A program made the position numbers and the translations under genes. The notes under the pieces are model-generated. The model made no database searches. It was not told the DNA's origin and saw only the letters and a program-made list of their open reading frames with translations. 42,831 nucleotides of DNA from an uncultured Pelagibacteraceae bacterium (GTDB lineage: Bacteria > Pseudomonadota > Alphaproteobacteria > Pelagibacterales > AG-422-B15): the NCBI GenBank assembly GCA_902584215.1, contig CACHYW010000007.1, positions 1 to 42,831 of the forward strand, written 5' to 3'. This document shows positions 8,950 through 17,695 of the stretch, piece after piece; positions within the stretch are counted from its first letter, which is position 1; the number at the start of each line of letters is the position of its first letter.

Positions 8950-10128
8950 ATGTTCATTAATTTCTTCTTTGACCTTAAACAAGCAAGTTTACCTGTATCC
9001 CTAAAGGAATATTTAATGCTCATGGAGGCTATGAACAAAAGGGTTGTAGACTCTTTTAATGTAAATGATTTTTACTACTTAAGCCGATCAGCATTGGTTA
9101 AAGATGAGAGGTATCTTGATAAATTTGACAGAGTTTTTGGACATTCTTTTAAAGGACTTGAAAATTCTGAAGGTGAAACAGAAAAAGAAATACCAGAAGA
9201 GTGGTTGAAGCTCATGGGGCAAAAATATCTTACTGACGAAGAGAAAAAAATGGTTGAGTCCTTAGGCGGTTGGGACAAGCTAATGGAAACATTAAAACAA
9301 CGATTAGAAGAACAAAAAAAACGTCACCAAGGCGGTAGTAAATGGATTGGCACTGGAGGAACATCTCCTTTCGGCGCATATGGCTATAATCCTGAAGGTA
9401 TTCGAATTGGTCAAAAAGAAAGTCGAAATAAAAAAGCTGTAAAAGTATGGGACAAAAGAGAATTTAGCAACCTCGATGGCGATATTGAGTTGGGAACACG
9501 TAATATTAAAGTTGCACTTCGAAGACTAAGAAAGTTTGCTCGTGAAGGAGTTGAAACAGAACTAGATTTAGATAATACAATCAAATCTACTGCACATAAA
9601 GGTTACATTGACGTAAAGATGATGCCTGAACGTAGGAATAAGATAAAAGTACTTTTATTTTTCGATGTAGGTGGATCGATGGATGCTCATGTGAAAATAT
9701 GTGAAGAGCTCTTTTCTGCAGCAAGAACAGAATTTAAGCACATGGAGTATTTTTATTATCATAACTGTCTCTATGACGCTGTATGGAAAGATAATAAAAG
9801 AAGGTACAATGAGAACATAAAGACCTGGGATCTTCTTCACAAATACCCATCAGACTATAAAGTTATATTTGTTGGCGATGCCGAAATGAGTCCATATGAA
9901 ATTACATATCCTGGTGGAAGTGTTGAGTTTTGGAATGAAGAATCAGGTGAAACTTGGCTAACCAGGCTTCTGAATGTCTATGAAAACGCAATTTGGTTAA
10001 ATCCAATACCAGAAAGGTACTGGGACCGCATATCATCTGCTTCAATCATAAAGCAAATTTTTTCGGATAGAATGTTTCCTTTAACCATTGAAGGTATTGA
10101 TCAGGCTATGCGCGAACTTAACAAATAA
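8950..10128 (+). CDS. VWA domain-containing CoxE-like protein
   Basis: The 392-residue product has a helical, charged N-terminal half and a C-terminal von Willebrand A domain. The metal-ion-dependent adhesion site DxGxS is present as D239-V-G-G-S243, and a later FVGDAEMSPYE segment probably supplies another MIDAS acidic residue. Proteins of this type (COG3552/CoxE-like) are partners of MoxR ATPases in maturation of metalloenzymes, and the MoxR-like gene is immediately upstream. The Gly-rich linker (around 128-147) separates the two halves. It is followed after 3 bases by a transporter gene, suggesting one operon. The client enzyme is not in the window. Confidence 0.85.
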   Translation: MFINFFFDLKQASLPVSLKEYLMLMEAMNKRVVDSFNVNDFYYLSRSALVKDERYLDKFDRVFGHSFKGLENSEGETEKEIPEEWLKLMGQKYLTDEEKKMVESLGGWDKLMETLKQRLEEQKKRHQGGSKWIGTGGTSPFGAYGYNPEGIRIGQKESRNKKAVKVWDKREFSNLDGDIELGTRNIKVALRRLRKFAREGVETELDLDNTIKSTAHKGYIDVKMMPERRNKIKVLLFFDVGGSMDAHVKICEELFSAARTEFKHMEYFYYHNCLYDAVWKDNKRRYNENIKTWDLLHKYPSDYKVIFVGDAEMSPYEITYPGGSVEFWNEESGETWLTRLLNVYENAIWLNPIPERYWDRISSASIIKQIFSDRMFPLTIEGIDQAMRELNK

Positions 10129-10131
10129 TTA

Positions 10132-10992
10132 ATGCTTCCTAAGCAGAATGTTATCTTAGGCATATCGCTATTATGCTTAGGATTACTGATTGCCCCCCTA
10201 TACGATGCGCTCGCAAAATACTTAAGCGAAGACATTCATATTTTAGAAATTATTTGGGCGAGGTTCTTCAGTCATTTTATTTTTCTGGTACCCCTTGTTT
10301 ATTTTATAAAGGGTAAAAAATTATTTTTTAGTTCCTCATCTAAACACCAAATTGTTCGAGGAACTTTTATTTTTTTAGCTACTGCTTTTTTCTATGGTGC
10401 TATTTCAGAAATTCCTCTTGCCAATGCCTTAAGCATAATGCTCGTTGCGCCAATTATTGTGGTATTCATGTCTTCTTATATTCTTAAAGAACAATTAAAT
10501 TCTTTTAAAATATTTTGTACCTTCTTTGGTTTTTTTGGAACATTACTGGTCATACAACCAGGGTTTGAAGAGTTTAATTTCTATTCACTTTTGGCTCTGC
10601 TGTCTGGATTTTGTTACGCCATGTACTTAATCTACACAAGAAGGGTTAATTTCAATTCTGATCCTTGGGTAAGTCTATGTTACACCGCTATACCCGGTGC
10701 CGTAATAATGACACTGTGTCTTCCATTTTTTTGGGAAAGCTCTCCAACAATTGACCAGTATCTATTGATGGGTTCAATTGGATTAGTTGTGATTTTAGTA
10801 CATTTTATATTTATTAAGGCCTATCAGAAAGCTGAAGCAAGTATTTTGGCGCCATTTCACTATTTTGAAATCATAAGTAATATGTTAATAAGCATTTTAT
10901 TTTTTAAAGATATACCAAATATAATTGTATGTTTTGGTATTCTTTGCATTGTAAGTAGTGGAGTTTTAATTACGATTAAACAAAAAGTATGA
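10132..10992 (+). CDS. DMT superfamily (EamA) transporter
   Basis: The 286-residue protein is very hydrophobic, with about ten predicted membrane segments in two repeated EamA halves. The first half contains the characteristic IPLANALSIMLVAPIIVVFM stretch and the second FIKAYQKAEASILAPFHYFE. Members of the family export or import small metabolites at the inner membrane; the substrate cannot be inferred. It begins 3 bases after the CoxE-like gene and overlaps dusA by 4 bases (ATGA), so it is translated from a shared plus-strand mRNA. Confidence 0.88.
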   Translation: MLPKQNVILGISLLCLGLLIAPLYDALAKYLSEDIHILEIIWARFFSHFIFLVPLVYFIKGKKLFFSSSSKHQIVRGTFIFLATAFFYGAISEIPLANALSIMLVAPIIVVFMSSYILKEQLNSFKIFCTFFGFFGTLLVIQPGFEEFNFYSLLALLSGFCYAMYLIYTRRVNFNSDPWVSLCYTAIPGAVIMTLCLPFFWESSPTIDQYLLMGSIGLVVILVHFIFIKAYQKAEASILAPFHYFEIISNMLISILFFKDIPNIIVCFGILCIVSSGVLITIKQKV

Positions 10993-11960
10993 ATGAATTA
11001 AATTTAGATTATAAATTTTCTGTCGCACCAATGATGGGCGTAACCACATCAAGTGCACGCTATATGTATAGATTGATATCTAAGGAAGCAGTGTTATTTA
11101 CAGAAATGATAGCTAGCCAAGCATTGCATCGAGGCGACTTTAAGAAAATGCTGAGAAAAGAATCTATCGAGACACCTGTGATACTTCAGGTGGGCGGTTC
11201 TGACGTTAATCTGTTAAAATATTCAACAGAACTTGCAAATCAATATAATTATCAGGGAATAAATCTCAATGTCGGCTGTCCTTCAAAAAAAGTATCACAG
11301 GGTAAAATGGGCGCATGTCTAATGAAAGAAGCAACCCTGGTCAAACAATGCTTAGAAGGAATGATGTCTGAAACTTCAATGGACGTCTCACTGAAATGTC
11401 GAATTGGCGTAGATGAATTTGATTCATATGAGTTTTTCAAAAGTTTCATTTCAACAGTTATTGAAAGTGGTATCAAAATTATCTTTATTCACGCACGTAA
11501 AGCGTATCTCAAAGGTCTTGACCCTAAAAGAAACCGTACGTTACCACCACTTAAATACGATTTTGTTTATAAAATTAAAAAAGAGTTTCCGCATATTAAA
11601 TTTATAATCAATGGTGGTTTAGACAATATTGATGATTGTCTAGATCAATTGAATTATTTAGATGGAGTGATGGTAGGACGATCAATTCAAGCCAACCCAT
11701 TTTTTTTAGAAGATGTTGACTCTAAGTTTTACCACTTGGAAAAGATAGAGATAGATAGGAGTTTTGTAGTAAAAAAATATTTTGATTATGTGAAAGAGAA
11801 TATTGATCTAATTTCAACCTATGAACTATTAAGTCCCCTTTTAGCACTTTGCTTTGGCGTTCCTGGATCGAAAAAATTTAAGCAAGAAATCAATGATCTG
11901 ATTAGATCAAGAGATATTCAAAAACTTGAGTATGCCTACTTAAACCTTATTGCAGCTTAG
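10989..11960 (+). CDS. dusA: tRNA-dihydrouridine synthase A
   Basis: DusA reduces uridines in the tRNA D-loop (U20/U20a in E. coli) using FMN and NADPH. The 323-residue product has the FMN-barrel start SVAPMMGVTTSSARY, the QVGGSD strand, and NLNVGCPSKKV containing the catalytic cysteine C97, followed by QGKMGACLM. HARKAYLKGLDPKRNR and INGGLDN later in the barrel are typical of the A subfamily. The start overlaps the EamA stop as ATGA. Its stop interlocks with that of the convergent nitroreductase gene (4-base overlap), leaving no terminator. Confidence 0.95.
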   Translation: MNELNLDYKFSVAPMMGVTTSSARYMYRLISKEAVLFTEMIASQALHRGDFKKMLRKESIETPVILQVGGSDVNLLKYSTELANQYNYQGINLNVGCPSKKVSQGKMGACLMKEATLVKQCLEGMMSETSMDVSLKCRIGVDEFDSYEFFKSFISTVIESGIKIIFIHARKAYLKGLDPKRNRTLPPLKYDFVYKIKKEFPHIKFIINGGLDNIDDCLDQLNYLDGVMVGRSIQANPFFLEDVDSKFYHLEKIEIDRSFVVKKYFDYVKENIDLISTYELLSPLLALCFGVPGSKKFKQEINDLIRSRDIQKLEYAYLNLIAA

Positions 11961-12532
11961 AGGATTTCCGCAATATCATTAAAGTTATAACGCTGCGCTC
12001 TTTCATAATAACCATCTTTATCAGGGTAACCTAGGTTACACAAAAAATTACTTTTGATCGTTGTGCCATTAAAAAATTCCTCATCAACTAATTCGTTAGA
12101 AAATCCAGACATTGGGCCTACTGCCAGACCGAGTGCATTAGCGGCTTTCAAAAAATAACCCCCTTGAATTGATGAATTTCTAAATGCTGTAATTTGAGAT
12201 TTTTCTGGGTCATTTTCAAAATATTTTTTTGCGTCCTCACGAAGATAATTCTTTGGTAAGTCTCTCCAAAATTCGGTATCCATGCCAATAATCGTGCAAA
12301 CAGGTGCATTCAAGACCTTGCTAACATTATCCTCACTTACAAATCGCGATAAACTCTCTTTTGCTTGCTTGCTTTTAAGAAATTTTAACCTCATGGGACT
12401 ACAGTTAAAAGATGTAGGGCCCCACTTCAGCAAATCATATAAATCATTAAGTGATTGATCTGAGACTTCCTTGTCTAAAAACTTATAGCAAGTCTGTGGT
12501 TCGACAAATATTTGATTTATTTGGTCAGCCAT
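11957..12532 (-). CDS. Nitroreductase family protein, RutE-like (malonic semialdehyde reductase type)
   Basis: This FMN-dependent nitroreductase-fold protein of 191 residues resembles the RutE/HadB subfamily. The N-terminal KWGPTSFNCSPMRLKF matches the subfamily's WAPTSANCSPAR segment, and GLAVGPMSGFSNELVDEEFF with SNFLCNLGYPD matches its C-terminal half. RutE reduces toxic malonic semialdehyde to 3-hydroxypropionate in uracil breakdown. No other rut gene is present, so a general aldehyde or quinone reductase role in stress is equally possible. It is the last gene of a four-gene minus-strand set with gpx, pirin and an MDR oxidoreductase (2-base gap to gpx). Confidence 0.82.
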   Translation of the reverse strand: MADQINQIFVEPQTCYKFLDKEVSDQSLNDLYDLLKWGPTSFNCSPMRLKFLKSKQAKESLSRFVSEDNVSKVLNAPVCTIIGMDTEFWRDLPKNYLREDAKKYFENDPEKSQITAFRNSSIQGGYFLKAANALGLAVGPMSGFSNELVDEEFFNGTTIKSNFLCNLGYPDKDGYYERAQRYNFNDIAEIL

Positions 12533-12534
12533 AA

Positions 12535-12999
12535 TTACAATATTTTAATAATATGCTCTTCTATTTCTTCTGGTTTTTTTTGAGTTCCAAATCCACGTAC
12601 AAAGTCACCATCTTTGTTAATTAAATATTTTGTAAAGTTCCATTGTATTTCTCTTCCTGCATCGTGAGTAAGCTTTTTAAACAAAGGTGAAGCATTATCT
12701 CCAATTACTTCAATTTTATCAAAGAGTGTAAAGGACACATTGTACTCAGAGCTGCAAAATTCCTTGATCTCATCATTAGTTCCTTTTTCTTGTGATCCAA
12801 ACTGATTACATGGAAATGCTAAGATCTCAAAACCTTTATCTTTATATTTTTCATATAAGCGCTGAAGACCGGCGTATTGCGGAGTAAAACCGCACCGACT
12901 AGCAACATTGACTATAAGCAAAGTTTTGCCCTTGAATTTTTCAAGACTTATTTCTTGGTGATCTATATCTTTTACAGAAAAATCATAAATACTTGTCAT
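12535..12999 (-). CDS. Glutathione peroxidase (cysteine type)
   Basis: The 154-residue thioredoxin-fold peroxidase has the active-site segment NVASRCGFTPQY with the peroxidatic C36, the glutamine motif FPCNQFGSQE, and WNFTKYLINKDG with the catalytic tryptophan. A cysteine replaces selenocysteine, as usual in bacteria. It reduces hydrogen peroxide or lipid hydroperoxides with glutathione or thioredoxin. Its ATG follows the pirin stop directly (TAAATG), so the two are translationally linked. Confidence 0.94.
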   Translation of the reverse strand: MTSIYDFSVKDIDHQEISLEKFKGKTLLIVNVASRCGFTPQYAGLQRLYEKYKDKGFEILAFPCNQFGSQEKGTNDEIKEFCSSEYNVSFTLFDKIEVIGDNASPLFKKLTHDAGREIQWNFTKYLINKDGDFVRGFGTQKKPEEIEEHIIKIL

Positions 13000-13845
13000 T
13001 TACTTTGCACCCACTTTAACAAATGTACCATTCTTATATTCACTGATAGCAGAAATAATTTCTTCTCTTGTATTCATTACAAAAGGGCCACCTCTTGCGA
13101 TTGGTTCGCCAATGGGCTTACCAGATACTAATAGAAACTTTGCTCTATTTTCACTTTTAACCACCAAACTTCCACCCTGATTTAAAGTAATTAAATGTGA
13201 ACTTTTAATTTCACTATCATCACCGTCCAAATGAATACTGCCAGAATATACATAAATAAATGAGTTGTATTCATATTCTAGATTGTATTTAAATGGTTGC
13301 TCGCTAATAATTTGAATATCAAGATACGTAGGATCAATATTATGTTTTTTTATGGATCCATTTGCCCCTTTAAAGGAACCAGCAATAACCTTCACTTTAA
13401 CATCAGCATCTTCGTATGTTTTGATTTGATTTGAATTTAAGTAAATATATTCAGGGTCGTCCATTTTTTTTTCTGCAGGCATATTTATCCAAAGCTGGAA
13501 GCCATGTAATTTACCCTCAGACATTGCAGGCATTTCTGAGTGAATAATCCCACTTCCTGTCTTCATCCATTGAACATCACCTGACTTCATGACTCCTACT
13601 GCGCCAGTACTATCCTTATGTTCAAATTCACCATTTAACATATACGTAACTGTTTCTATGCCCCGATGAGGGTGAGCTGGAAACCCACCAAGGTAATCAT
13701 CGCTCTTATCAGAGCCAAATTCATCCAGCATCAAAAATGGGTCAAAGTAATCAATAAGCTGGGTGCCAATTGATCGCTTTAATTTAACACCTGCACCATC
13801 TGATGTGTTTATTGGCGATATGATCTGATTAATAGTAGTGCGCAT
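13000..13845 (-). CDS. Pirin family protein
   Basis: This 281-residue bicupin carries the pirin signature: FPAHPHRGIETVTYMLNGE with two metal-binding histidines, followed by GDVQWMKTGSGIIHSEMP with the remaining His and Glu ligands. Pirins are iron-binding and often have quercetinase activity; bacterial versions respond to redox stress. The C-terminal cupin ends with GKPIGEPIARGGPFVMNT, also characteristic. It lies between an MDR oxidoreductase gene (2-base gap) and gpx, supporting a role in oxidative or electrophile stress. Confidence 0.93.
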   Translation of the reverse strand: MRTTINQIISPINTSDGAGVKLKRSIGTQLIDYFDPFLMLDEFGSDKSDDYLGGFPAHPHRGIETVTYMLNGEFEHKDSTGAVGVMKSGDVQWMKTGSGIIHSEMPAMSEGKLHGFQLWINMPAEKKMDDPEYIYLNSNQIKTYEDADVKVKVIAGSFKGANGSIKKHNIDPTYLDIQIISEQPFKYNLEYEYNSFIYVYSGSIHLDGDDSEIKSSHLITLNQGGSLVVKSENRAKFLLVSGKPIGEPIARGGPFVMNTREEIISAISEYKNGTFVKVGAK

Positions 13846-13847
13846 GA

Positions 13848-14798
13848 TTAATTAATTTTTATTAACAACTTTCCTTTTGCCCTACCGCTCGATAAATGCT
13901 CGTACGCCTCATGGTACTGATCAAATGAATAAGTTTTTTCAATTACAGGTTTTAATTTACCGTCTTCCATCCACATCCTGAACATATCAAGGTTTGATGT
14001 AGATGTTCTTCCAGAGAGTACTGTACGAGATTTCTTTCGTTTAAATAGCTGTTTTGCAGTATCAATATTATTATAGATATTAAATTTTGTTGTAACGTAA
14101 ATACCATTTGTTGATAAAGAATTAGAAATTTTTGGAAATGAAAGATTTCCATTAGCATCAAAAATAATATCATATTTATCAGATGTTTCTGTGAGATCAG
14201 TTTTTGTATAATCGATAATATTTTCAATACCAAATTGATTTTTTATCCATTCAATATTTCTATCACTTGTAACGGCAGTAATATCGGCTTCATATATTTT
14301 TGCCATTTGAATTGCAAACGTTCCAACTCCTCCCGAAGCACCATTGATTAACAATTTGTGACCTTTTCTTAGAGACGCAATATTTCTTAGAGCTAATAAA
14401 GATGTATTACCCACTTGAGGTATTGCCGCTGATTCAGATAGTTCAAAATTACTAGGAGCTAAAGATATGTATTTTTGAGATATTGTAATTATTTCAGCTG
14501 CGCTTCCATTAAATAATATATCCTGCATACCAAATACCTGATCTCCGACTTTAAATGCACCAACATCATTGCCAATTTCAACTATCTCTCCACTAAAATC
14601 GCATGCAGTTATTATTGGAAATTTGTTTATGTTAGTAATAGGCTTAAACCCACCTCTCATTTTTTTTAAGTCAACAGGATTAATTGATATTGCTGAGACT
14701 TTGATAGCAACTTCATGGCGTTTTGGTCGTGGGTTCTTAACATCTAATGTTTGGAGTTTTTCAATACCTCCATATGAATTGTATCCGATAGCTTTCAT
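13848..14798 (-). CDS. MDR-superfamily NAD(P)H-dependent quinone oxidoreductase / alcohol dehydrogenase-like protein
   Basis: The 316-residue medium-chain reductase starts MKAIGYNSYGG, with the GroES-like domain up to about 120 and a Rossmann domain containing INGASGGVGTFAIQMAK. It lacks the structural-zinc cysteine cluster of true zinc alcohol dehydrogenases and resembles zeta-crystallin-type quinone reductases. The frame is open upstream to 14867, but those extra residues are not family-like and would overlap the divergent PAP2 gene, so the ATG at 14798 is chosen. No Shine-Dalgarno sequence is evident. It is the first gene of the pirin-gpx-nitroreductase set. Confidence 0.87.
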   Translation of the reverse strand: MKAIGYNSYGGIEKLQTLDVKNPRPKRHEVAIKVSAISINPVDLKKMRGGFKPITNINKFPIITACDFSGEIVEIGNDVGAFKVGDQVFGMQDILFNGSAAEIITISQKYISLAPSNFELSESAAIPQVGNTSLLALRNIASLRKGHKLLINGASGGVGTFAIQMAKIYEADITAVTSDRNIEWIKNQFGIENIIDYTKTDLTETSDKYDIIFDANGNLSFPKISNSLSTNGIYVTTKFNIYNNIDTAKQLFKRKKSRTVLSGRTSTSNLDMFRMWMEDGKLKPVIEKTYSFDQYHEAYEHLSSGRAKGKLLIKIN

Positions 14799-14855
14799 AT
14801 TAATTAATTTTAAAACTAAAAATTGATTATATAATGTAATAAATAAGGCGAGTAA

Positions 14856-15746
14856 ATGTTTTATCAAATGCTAACAGATATTTCTTGGGTAGTTAACTTA
14901 AGATCTCCAATTTTAACTCCAATATTTGAGTTTTTAACATGGCTTGGATACAGAGATTTTCTTTTTATGTTCATTCCATTCACTTATTGGTGCTTTGATA
15001 GAAAAATATTTGGCAGACTAGTTTTAATTGTTTTTTTTAGTGCAATAATTAATTCTTGGTTAAAAGATTTTTTCCAAGATCCAAGACCAGATCTTTATCT
15101 AAATATAGATCCATGGCTTCAAGCAGAAACCTCTTTTGGCATTCCAAGCGGTCATACTCAAATAGCAGTTGTTATATGGCTTTATATTGCACTCAATGTA
15201 CGGAACCTCTTTGCAAAAATTGTATCAATCTTTTTATTATTGGGTGTACCTTTTAGCCGTATCTACCTTGGCGTACATGACATCGGTGATATTCTTGGCG
15301 GTATGACAGTAGGGTTATTCACTCTATATGCTGCACATCTATTTTATCAAAATATTGACTCAGGAAAATATAATTTTAGCAATCGATTAAAATATACATC
15401 AGTAATTATTGCACTGATCTTATTTTTTTTCTCGTGGCCCATGGAACATGGCTATGCATTAGTTGCAGGTCTAGGAGGACTAATATTAGGCTTCATGATA
15501 GGATCAGATTTAGATAAAAGATATTTTAATTACGAGCGAGTATCAAATAGCTTTATGCACTATTTGTCATGCTCGTTGGCATTAATTGTTTTTCTAGTTT
15601 TAAATAAATTCCTGGAAACTGTGTTTGCTCAAATAATTTTACCTGAATTGTTCGAAATAAGTGTGAGTTCCTTTATTTTAGGTGCCTATATCTCATTTAT
15701 TGCCTTATTTCTTCTTTCAAAAGTTAAGCTTCAATCAACCAGATAA
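14856..15746 (+). CDS. PAP2-family membrane phosphatase
   Basis: All three PAP2 phosphatase motifs are present: K70-x6-R77-P78, PSGH at 97-100, and SR-x5-H at 134-141 (SRIYLGVHD). The 296-residue protein has six or more membrane segments, with about 100 hydrophobic C-terminal residues beyond the catalytic core that form extra helices. The family removes phosphate from lipid phosphates such as phosphatidic acid or undecaprenyl pyrophosphate, with the active site on the periplasmic side. An AAGGCGAG Shine-Dalgarno-like sequence lies upstream of the ATG. The 3' end overlaps the convergent metallo-hydrolase gene by 16 bases. Confidence 0.92.
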   Translation: MFYQMLTDISWVVNLRSPILTPIFEFLTWLGYRDFLFMFIPFTYWCFDRKIFGRLVLIVFFSAIINSWLKDFFQDPRPDLYLNIDPWLQAETSFGIPSGHTQIAVVIWLYIALNVRNLFAKIVSIFLLLGVPFSRIYLGVHDIGDILGGMTVGLFTLYAAHLFYQNIDSGKYNFSNRLKYTSVIIALILFFFSWPMEHGYALVAGLGGLILGFMIGSDLDKRYFNYERVSNSFMHYLSCSLALIVFLVLNKFLETVFAQIILPELFEISVSSFILGAYISFIALFLLSKVKLQSTR

Positions 15747-16768
15747 CTTTCGCCATGCTTTAAAATAAAAAAATCTTCGTTTGATATATTAGATTTTTTT
15801 AGTTCTTTTAATAACTCACGAGGAGGCTCCTTTACTGGCTCATCAGTCAAGATGAAAGTTCCCCATGCCATACCAATAGCTTTACTCGCTTCTAGATCAA
15901 GAAATGTCATCACAGCTTCTTCAGGGTTTATGTGAGAGAATTCCATAATCCATCTTGGCTCATAGGCTCCAATGGGAATAGCTGCTAGATCAACTGGACC
16001 TAACTTTTCTCTAATTACTCTAAAATCATCTGTATATCCCGTATCACCTAAGTGTATAAAACTATGAAACTTGTTTTTAAAATGCCAGGCGCCCCATAAA
16101 GTTTCATTTCGATCAAATAAACCGCGAGCAGACCAATGTTGCACTGGCGCAAAGGTAATAAGCGTTTCTTTAATTGTAAATGAGTCCCACCAATCAAGCT
16201 CTCTAACATTATATATACCTTTGCTCTCAAACCATTTTTTCAGACCCAAAGGAACAAGAAAAAGAATATTTTCAAATTTTTCAGATAGTAATTTAACACT
16301 CTTGTAATCAAGATGGTCATAATGACTGTGTGAGATAGTTACTACGTCAATATTAGGTAAATCGTTGATTTTCATTCCTGGCGCCATATATCTCTTTGGT
16401 CCTGCAAAATTTAATGGGGATGCTCTCTGAGTAAAATGTGGATCAGTAAGAACATTAATGTCTTTATTTTGATATAAAAAAGATTCATGACCTATCCAGG
16501 TAATAACGATATTCTCATTTTCATAAATTTCTTTGTAATTAGGTACTTCAACTTCGAATTCAAAAGTTTCTAAATTTTTACTTCTTCTCTCCCAACTCCA
16601 TTTTAATAATTTATTAAAGCTACTCTCATATGCCACTCCACTTGTGTTTGCATATGTACCATCTGCAAGATGATGTGCTGGTCTATTAGTTATTTCGTTA
16701 GAGTAAGCTTGAAAAGAATACAATAGGAAAAAGCTCAATAAAGCTGCTTTGATAAAATTATTTATCAT
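15731..16768 (-). CDS. Secreted MBL-fold metallo-hydrolase (NAPE-PLD / UlaG-like)
   Basis: The 345-residue product begins with a probable Sec signal peptide (IKAALLSFFLLYSFQAYS) and is likely periplasmic. The metallo-beta-lactamase fold is marked by TWIGHESFLYQ, NVLTDPHF, and the metal motif H147-S-H149-Y-D151-H152. SFAGPKR-type wording (LNFAGPKRYMAPG) and GAYEPRWIMEFSHINPEEA place it with the NAPE-phospholipase D-like branch, which acts on phosphodiesters or lactones; substrate unknown. It is the last gene of the 15-gene minus-strand run and overlaps DUF983 by 11 bases. It is not a beta-lactam resistance enzyme by sequence type. Confidence 0.87.
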   Translation of the reverse strand: MINNFIKAALLSFFLLYSFQAYSNEITNRPAHHLADGTYANTSGVAYESSFNKLLKWSWERRSKNLETFEFEVEVPNYKEIYENENIVITWIGHESFLYQNKDINVLTDPHFTQRASPLNFAGPKRYMAPGMKINDLPNIDVVTISHSHYDHLDYKSVKLLSEKFENILFLVPLGLKKWFESKGIYNVRELDWWDSFTIKETLITFAPVQHWSARGLFDRNETLWGAWHFKNKFHSFIHLGDTGYTDDFRVIREKLGPVDLAAIPIGAYEPRWIMEFSHINPEEAVMTFLDLEASKAIGMAWGTFILTDEPVKEPPRELLKELKKSNISNEDFFILKHGESYLVD

Positions 16769-17105
16769 TTAAATTCCAGAGTATTGCTAAGCAAATGCTC
16801 TTAGATACTGGAAGTATAAAAAGTACTGTTGCTATCGTTAATGGGATCCATGCCACAGCTTGCAACCAAAGATCAGGGGCATAAACTTGTTCAATAAATA
16901 ATACGAGTGGAACAATGATATGGCCGGCAATAATGATTGTAAGCCATGGCCCAAAATCATCAGTTCTATAAATTGAGAGATCTTCGTCACAATAATTGCA
17001 ATTTGATTTTAGCTTAAGATATTTTTTATAAATACTTGCTTTACCACAACATGGGCATCTTTTAAATATTGATCGAGATAGAGCAAGGACTAGTGATATT
17101 TTCAT
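16758..17105 (-). CDS. DUF983 family membrane protein
   Basis: This is a 115-residue protein with an N-terminal zinc-ribbon-like CPCCGKASIYKKYLKLKSNCNYCDED (shown in part: two CxxC pairs around 18-21 and 37-40) and two membrane helices. The DFGPWLTIIIAGHI motif between them is diagnostic for DUF983, which is common in alphaproteobacteria. Its function is unknown. Its position between soxG (8-base gap) and the MBL hydrolase (11-base overlap) shows co-transcription with the sarcosine oxidase genes. Confidence 0.85.
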   Translation of the reverse strand: MKISLVLALSRSIFKRCPCCGKASIYKKYLKLKSNCNYCDEDLSIYRTDDFGPWLTIIIAGHIIVPLVLFIEQVYAPDLWLQAVAWIPLTIATVLFILPVSKSICLAILWNLNDK

Positions 17106-17113
17106 AATAGTTA

Positions 17114-17695
17114 TTACTCACTGACAACAAATTCATTACTTGAGTCCACTAACCAGTCCCATAAGTATTCGGCAAAACTCCATCGAACAGAAATATCAAA
17201 AACAGGTTCATCAGAAAGCCTGTCAATCAATACTGTTGCTTTGCTGATATATGACTGTGCACATGAGTTTTTTTTCAGTAAGTTTTTTTCAAAATTAAGT
17301 GGGCATGCTTTACTGAGCACCTCAATACTTTTAGGGCCGCTTAATCTCATTGTAAGATAGTAATCAGAAACATCAGTGAGAGCATAAAATGATTCCTTAA
17401 GTTTTTCCTTTAAATTATTGATAATATTGAATTTATTTTCATCACTACATAGTATTAAATACTCATTGGGTCCGAGCCATAACACTCTACCTTCATCGTT
17501 GCCGCTAACTTCTCCTGATAATTTTGGTAGATTATAGTTAAAATAATTTTCAATTACTTCTCTAGCTTTAAGATCGTTTTCTTTAACTCTTAAGTTTAGT
17601 TTTCCAATAAACTCATTTTGCTGCAGGGAAATATTATCTGAGTTGATTGGTATTTTATCAGCTAATGGCGATAAATGGTTTTTATCATTATTCAT
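17114..17695 (-). CDS. soxG: Sarcosine oxidase subunit gamma
   Basis: SoxG is the smallest folate-domain-like subunit of heterotetrameric sarcosine oxidase. The 193-residue protein shows the family pattern LGPNEYLILC (binding-fold strand), TDVSDYYLTMRLSGPKSIEVLSKACPLN, and a C-terminal SVRWSFAEYLWDWL. The frame extends to 17719, but the ATG at 17695 is preferred: it overlaps the soxA stop by 8 bases and has an AAGGAGGG Shine-Dalgarno about 11 bases upstream within soxA. It follows soxA as in canonical soxBDAG operons. Confidence 0.9.
   Translation of the reverse strand: MNNDKNHLSPLADKIPINSDNISLQQNEFIGKLNLRVKENDLKAREVIENYFNYNLPKLSGEVSGNDEGRVLWLGPNEYLILCSDENKFNIINNLKEKLKESFYALTDVSDYYLTMRLSGPKSIEVLSKACPLNFEKNLLKKNSCAQSYISKATVLIDRLSDEPVFDISVRWSFAEYLWDWLVDSSNEFVVSE

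Noticed and set aside
15731..16768. Metallo-beta-lactamase resistance gene
   Set aside because: The motifs match NAPE-PLD/UlaG-like hydrolases rather than class B beta-lactamases.
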